DNA of 9,085 nt from 2-02-FULL-62-17 sp046153355 (GTDB taxonomy: Bacteria > Pseudomonadota > Gammaproteobacteria > Burkholderiales > SG8-39): assembly GCA_046153355.1 (NCBI GenBank), contig JBJXEY010000088.1, forward strand, positions 1 through 9,085. Direction: 5' to 3'. This document shows, in pieces, positions 5,891-9,085 of this stretch. Each line of letters begins with the position of its first letter. Positions within the stretch are counted from its first letter, which is position 1. The notes under the pieces are model-generated. The model was given only the letters and a program-made list of their open reading frames with translations, was not told where the DNA came from and made no database searches. The translations under genes were made by a program, and so were the position numbers.

Positions 5891-7825
5891 CCAAACGGCT
5901 CGATGCCGATAGGTGTAACTCTTCATCGCGTCGGCAATTTTCGCTTCGATTTCGGCGCGCATCAGCCTAGTCTCGGCAATGGTCACGGTGATCAGGTTAG
6001 CCTGATTTTCATCAATGCCTGCTTTGACCGAAAACTTCGTGGCTACCCCCAAAGCAACCGCAAAAACGGCGGTGAACGCTCGCTCAGCCGCATCGTAGCG
6101 CAGCCTGACTTTGTCGGGCTTTTCCACGTCGGTGAGCGGCATTTTCTCAAGCACGATTACTTCCTTTGGCGCGGCCGGGCGCTCGGGAACGTGTTCCGCG
6201 GCAAAGCTCACCAGATCCGCCGCGCTCACCATGGCCCCTTGAACCAATTGCACATAGGCAATCGGCAATTCACCGGCGTACGCATCGGGCTTTGATACGG
6301 CGGCGCACAGCATCACCTCGGGGTGCTTGAGTAACGCATTTTCAATCACGCCAGGTTCGATATTGTGGCCACTGCGGATGATGAGGTCCTTGGCGCGACC
6401 GGTGATCCAAAGATAACCCTCTGCATCGAAGCGGCCCAGATCGCCGGATTTGAAATAACCGTCCTTAGTGAACACGCCCTGGTTTTGCCTGTCATCGACA
6501 TAACCCGGCGTCACGCTGGGGCCACGCACCACCACCACACCCGCCTCGCCGACGTGGCACTTGCGCGCGATCTCACCGTCCGGCCCGAGCACCACCGTCT
6601 TCACGCTGGTGTAGGGCATGCGCAGACCCACCGAACCGTAGCGAGGTTCGCCGTCGCGCGGCGCTTGGCAAACGTTTTGCGTGTATTCGGTGGCGCCGTA
6701 GGTGAGTAACGTGCGGATACCGATCACGCGCTCGAACTCCTTGGCGATTTCAACGGGCAGTGCTGCCGAGCCCGCCGTGCCGTGTTTTTTCAAAGTAGAG
6801 ATGTCTTCGTTCTTCGGCGGATTTTTCACCAGCATGGAAAGCGTAGTGGGCACGCCGCCAAAGTGGGTGATGCGATATTTCTCCACCAACTTCCAATGAT
6901 TGGCGATGAAGTTTTTGCCACGCGCGCCCTGCGGCCCAGGCGACACCATGGTCGCGCCCCAGGCGGAGGTGAGAATGCCGCGACCGAAAAAACCGGCGAT
7001 ATGAAAATGCGGGTTGATGGCGAACAGCGAATCGCCGGGCACGAGGCCATTGATCATGGCATTGGCCCAGCATTTGTAAGAAAACCCTCGATGCGTGAGC
7101 TTTACCAGTTTGGGTGAACCGGTAGTGCCGCCTGAGTGCACGTAGCCTGCCAAATCATCCGGGCCGATGCTTCGCTCGAAGTTAAGGCTATCGCCGGGCT
7201 GCAAAGCGATGGCCGTATCGAAATCGGCGCCGAAATCCAATTCCTCCGCGTCGGCATTCATGCCCAGACGCGGCGATTCGATTGCCTTGCTCCCTTGCAT
7301 GCGCACCGAAAACACCCGCACGCCCGCGGGCAAGCTATCTTTGATGGATAACACGTTCTCCCAGATCTCATAACCCGGTGTCGGCGCGAGCACCACCAGC
7401 ACGCGTGTGCCGGCATTGCGCACCAGGTCAAGGATTTGCTCCGGCTTCAACATCCAATTCACGCAACACGCCACGCCCGCCGCGATACCGCCAAATTGCG
7501 CGTAGAAAAGCTGCGGCACACTGGGCAAAAGCGTGAGCACCGCGTCGTTGGCGCGCACGCCCGAGGCGTAAAAAAGATTGGCCGACTGGTTGGAGCGATA
7601 GCGCAATTGCTCAAACGTAACTGACTCGGGTGTCTCATCCGGGTCAGCATCCTGCAGGAAATGAATCGCGACTCGATTGGGGTCGTTTGCCCAGCCACGA
7701 CGAATCCAGTCATTCACATTCCACGACCAGATGCGTGATTCAAGCGGCGGCTTCTCCAGCGCCTCGATATCGGCAAGGCTAACGATGGGCGGATGCGAAG
7801 TGGGCAGGGCAGGCCAAGCGTTCAT
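5885..7825 (-). CDS. Acyl-CoA synthetase (AMP-forming), long form with C-terminal extension
   Basis: The product has 646 residues and belongs to the ANL superfamily of adenylate-forming enzymes, which activate a carboxylic acid with ATP to acyl-AMP and then to acyl-CoA. Visible core motifs are the phosphate loop HSGGTTGSPK (230-239), FGGVPTT (322-328), YGATE (376-380), SGDLG (460-464) and the hinge region TGRAKDLIIRSGHNIEP (475-491). The A10 segment reads PLTDVEKPDK (563-572): the catalytic lysine K569 is kept but the glycine normally before it is Glu. About 75 residues follow the usual end, so the chain is longer than the common 500-560; it resembles the long proteobacterial AMP-binding synthetases of the PRK07529 type. 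The acyl substrate is unknown. The ATG at 7823-7825 is preferred because GGA lies 6 bases before it; an in-frame GTG immediately before it (7826-7828) is possible. The gene lies 71 bp after the hydratase and upstream of the Bug genes, consistent with one catabolic operon. Confidence 0.92.
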   Translation of the reverse strand: MNAWPALPTSHPPIVSLADIEALEKPPLESRIWSWNVNDWIRRGWANDPNRVAIHFLQDADPDETPESVTFEQLRYRSNQSANLFYASGVRANDAVLTLLPSVPQLFYAQFGGIAAGVACCVNWMLKPEQILDLVRNAGTRVLVVLAPTPGYEIWENVLSIKDSLPAGVRVFSVRMQGSKAIESPRLGMNADAEELDFGADFDTAIALQPGDSLNFERSIGPDDLAGYVHSGGTTGSPKLVKLTHRGFSYKCWANAMINGLVPGDSLFAINPHFHIAGFFGRGILTSAWGATMVSPGPQGARGKNFIANHWKLVEKYRITHFGGVPTTLSMLVKNPPKNEDISTLKKHGTAGSAALPVEIAKEFERVIGIRTLLTYGATEYTQNVCQAPRDGEPRYGSVGLRMPYTSVKTVVLGPDGEIARKCHVGEAGVVVVRGPSVTPGYVDDRQNQGVFTKDGYFKSGDLGRFDAEGYLWITGRAKDLIIRSGHNIEPGVIENALLKHPEVMLCAAVSKPDAYAGELPIAYVQLVQGAMVSAADLVSFAAEHVPERPAAPKEVIVLEKMPLTDVEKPDKVRLRYDAAERAFTAVFAVALGVATKFSVKAGIDENQANLITVTIAETRLMRAEIEAKIADAMKSYTYRHRAVWI

Positions 7826-7896
7826 CACAATTCCAATAAATTATTAACAGAGTCAAATAACAGCGCACATGACGCTACCATTTCAATTCAAATCTG

Positions 7897-8673
7897 TTAT
7901 TGAATGTACCAGTTTGGTTTGCGTTTCTCGATGAAACTCGCGCGCCCTTCAGCGGCCTCAGGGCTATCCATCGCGCCGGCAAACATCGGCGCCAACTCCG
8001 CCAGCGCTGCGGGCGAGGGCACCTCCCTGCCCACACGCGCAGCCAGCAACTTGGTTTTGCCCGCTGCAATCGGTGCGGACAAAAGAATCTCGTTGATCTG
8101 CGCGAGAAGCACACTCTCCAAATCGGCCACTTCGCAAATCTCATGCGCTAGACCATTGCGCAACGCCTCCTCCGCGCCGAACTTCTGCCCCGTCATCCCC
8201 AGCCGGCGAAACGCGCGCAACCCTACCGCGCGAATGAACACCGGCGCCGACGATGGCCCCGGCGGAAAACCGAGGCGCACCTCCGGAATGGCAAACACCG
8301 CATCACGTGCCGCAAGCAAGATATCGCAAGAGGACGCCAACGCCAGCGCTCCGCCTGCGCATACGCCACGAACCACCGCGACTGTCGGCTTAGGCGTTGT
8401 ATTCACCACCTCGCAAATGTCGAATACCGACGGCACTGGCCTGGGGTCCTTGCGTTGCTCGGCATGCCACTTCACATCGGCGCCTGCGGAGAAATGCTCA
8501 CCCGCGCCGCGAAGCACAATCGCGCGAATTGCAGGATCCGCGCCAAGCGTCGTGCAGTGATTCGCGATGCCGTCGAGAACGGATTGATCGTAGGCATTGC
8601 GACGCTCGGGGAAGTTGAAGGTGAGGGTGGCGATGCCGCGGTTATCGGTGCTAAAGAGGAGTTTGGTGGTCAT
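7897..8673 (-). CDS. Enoyl-CoA hydratase/isomerase family protein
   Basis: The product has 258 residues, the usual crotonase length. The two oxyanion-hole segments are HFSAGAD (60-66) and CAGGALALASSCD (105-117). Of the two catalytic glutamates of mitochondrial enoyl-CoA hydratase, the one in the PExxLG motif is present (E131 in IPEVRLG) but the one in the GGxxELA position is Ala (A111). The segment PEVRLGFPPGPSSAPVFIRAVG followed by RAFRR resembles the LiuC/AtuE group, which hydrates methylglutaconyl- or isohexenylglutaconyl-CoA in leucine or acyclic terpene degradation; this resemblance is from memory and does not prove the substrate. The C-terminus (FIEKRKPNW) is typical of the family. It probably adds water to an alpha,beta-unsaturated acyl-CoA in the cytoplasm. 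It is the first gene of the minus-strand catabolic block, with a weak GGA 7 bases before the ATG at 8671-8673 and a candidate promoter upstream. The acyl-CoA synthetase follows after 71 bp. Confidence 0.92.
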   Translation of the reverse strand: MTTKLLFSTDNRGIATLTFNFPERRNAYDQSVLDGIANHCTTLGADPAIRAIVLRGAGEHFSAGADVKWHAEQRKDPRPVPSVFDICEVVNTTPKPTVAVVRGVCAGGALALASSCDILLAARDAVFAIPEVRLGFPPGPSSAPVFIRAVGLRAFRRLGMTGQKFGAEEALRNGLAHEICEVADLESVLLAQINEILLSAPIAAGKTKLLAARVGREVPSPAALAELAPMFAGAMDSPEAAEGRASFIEKRKPNWYIQ

Positions 8674-8758
8674 AAATGATCCAGAAGCATATTTTTGGAA
8701 GAATCGTGATTTATTTTGATGATACTCATTGAGAGCCAGACTTGGGATAGGTAGACGG

Positions 8759-8788
8759 ATTAAATTCGCAATTCAAGGCCGATTTCAA
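8759..8788 (-). promoter_or_regulatory. Candidate sigma-70 promoter of the hydratase/synthetase/Bug block
   Basis: On the minus strand TTGAAA (8783-8788) and TTTAAT (8759-8764) are separated by 18 bases; each box matches the consensus at five of six positions. The start of transcription would fall near 8751, giving a leader of about 80 bases before the hydratase. The -10 box overlaps the left arm of the inverted repeat and the -35 box lies in its loop, so a protein bound there could control the block. This is a sequence-only prediction in AT-rich DNA. Confidence 0.4.
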
Positions 8789-8809
8789 GGCCAAGTTGAA
8801 TGGCGAATT
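8763..8809. repeat. Imperfect 14-bp inverted repeat in the divergent intergenic region
   Basis: The left arm AATTCGCAATTCAA (8763-8776) and the right arm TTGAATGGCGAATT (8796-8809) pair at 13 of 14 positions around a 19-base loop. Inside the loop GGCC (8777-8780) can pair with GGCC (8789-8792), extending the stem to 17 pairs with a 3-base bulge. The 9-mer TTCAAGGCC is also directly repeated with a 12-bp period (8772-8780, 8784-8792). It lies between the divergent hydratase and DinD-like genes. It could be an operator, a small-RNA-like hairpin or a decayed repeat; I cannot tell which. Confidence 0.65.
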
Positions 8810-8849
8810 CAATACAATCATTGATCGAATTAATTACCTTGCTACCGCC

Positions 8850-8854
8850 GGAGG
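8850..8854 (+). promoter_or_regulatory. Ribosome binding site of the DinD-like gene
   Basis: GGAGG lies 4 bases before the ATG at 8859-8861, a rather short spacing, and supports the chosen start of the plus-strand gene. Confidence 0.65.
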
Positions 8855-8858
8855 TTCA

Positions 8859-9085
8859 ATGAAGTCCGAAATCGTGCGCACGCTTACGACCACATTCGAG
8901 GGGCACGCCCAGCAAACCGACAGTGGCGTCGAGTACTGGCTGGCGCGAGACGTCCAGCATTTGCTGGGCTATGCCGAATGGCGCAATTTCGCGACGGTCA
9001 TTTCAAAGGCCAAGACCGCGTGCGAGGTATCGGGCCATCCGGTAGACCACCATTTTGGTGGCGTAGACAACATGGTGGTCCTGGG
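8859..9085 (+). CDS. DinD-like (DNA damage-inducible protein D family) protein, N-terminal part only
   Basis: The frame is open through the right window edge; 75 complete codons are visible, against roughly 270-300 residues for full DinD proteins. The segment VEYWLARDVQHLLGYAEWRNF (about residues 24-44) and the following ISKAKTACEVSGHPVDHHF match the N-terminal signature of DinD, where W-x-A-R-x-L-x-x-L-L-G-Y-x-x-(Y/W)-x-x-F is followed by A-K-x-A-C-x-x-S-G-x-x-x-x-D-H-F. This is the Bro-N-like domain also found in phage antirepressors. E. coli DinD is LexA-regulated and has been reported to inhibit RecA activity; whether that applies here is unknown. It is the only plus-strand gene and is divergent from the catabolic block. 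No obvious LexA box (CTG-N10-CAG) is seen in the 185 bp upstream. Such genes are often accessory in genomes. Confidence 0.85.
   Translation, partial: MKSEIVRTLTTTFEGHAQQTDSGVEYWLARDVQHLLGYAEWRNFATVISKAKTACEVSGHPVDHHFGGVDNMVVL

Noticed and set aside
7856..7901. Inverted repeat AATAACAG / CTGTTATT between the hydratase and the synthetase
   Set aside because: Only 8 bp arms around a 30-base loop in AT-rich DNA, without a T-tract; it could easily be chance.
7904..8560. A 218-codon plus-strand open frame opposite the enoyl-CoA hydratase
   Set aside because: It lies wholly antisense to a well-supported crotonase gene and has the low-complexity Ala/Ser/Arg composition of a shadow frame.
8796..8824. 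Promoter for the DinD-like gene around TACAAT at 8813-8818
   Set aside because: No -35 hexamer with a reasonable match lies at 16-18 bp spacing, so the call would rest on a single AT-rich hexamer.
1..9085. CRISPR array, tRNA, rRNA or insertion sequence
   Set aside because: No spaced repeat array, no tRNA- or rRNA-like segment and no transposase reading frame was found; the only tandem repeats are the two-copy palindromes at 5817-5890.

Overview
The window looks like chromosomal DNA of a betaproteobacterium, probably of the Burkholderiales. The main reason is three tandem Bug/TctC-type periplasmic binding proteins, a family greatly expanded in that group, in moderately GC-rich DNA with proteobacterial gene content. 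This is inference from family content; no rRNA or tRNA gene is present to anchor it. All genes run on the minus strand except the last one at the right edge.

Left block (1-2040, minus): a tight array reading porin (676-2040), a small PstS-like phosphate-type binding protein (270-674) one base later, and the N-terminus of a membrane-anchored sensor or chemoreceptor-like protein cut by the window edge (1-231). It may couple outer-membrane passage, periplasmic binding and signalling for an anion such as phosphate.

Middle block (2256-2991, minus): a nucleotidyltransferase-fold protein resembling AbiEii/DUF6036 proteins, and a 66-residue downstream gene that overlaps its end by 35 bp. The nucleotidyltransferase start codon directly follows the stop codon of the neighbouring Bug gene.

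Right block (2992-8673, minus, transcribed from 8673 downwards): an enoyl-CoA hydratase/isomerase, a long acyl-CoA synthetase, then three Bug-family binding proteins. The middle Bug gene has lost about 100 codons in frame. The block looks like a catabolic module: bind a carboxylic acid in the periplasm, activate it to a CoA thioester, hydrate the enoyl-CoA. No TctA or TctB membrane subunits are in the window. Between the synthetase and the first Bug gene lies a pair of palindromic REP-like repeats with a 38-bp period; the second copy covers the synthetase stop codon.

Right edge (8674-9085): a 185-bp divergent intergenic region with a 14-bp imperfect inverted repeat and a candidate promoter for the catabolic block, then the plus-strand start of a DinD-like protein, which runs off the window.

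The least explained items are the nucleotidyltransferase/small-protein pair, the internally deleted Bug gene, the repeat doublet and the divergent-region hairpin. I see no clear evidence of a wholly new system.
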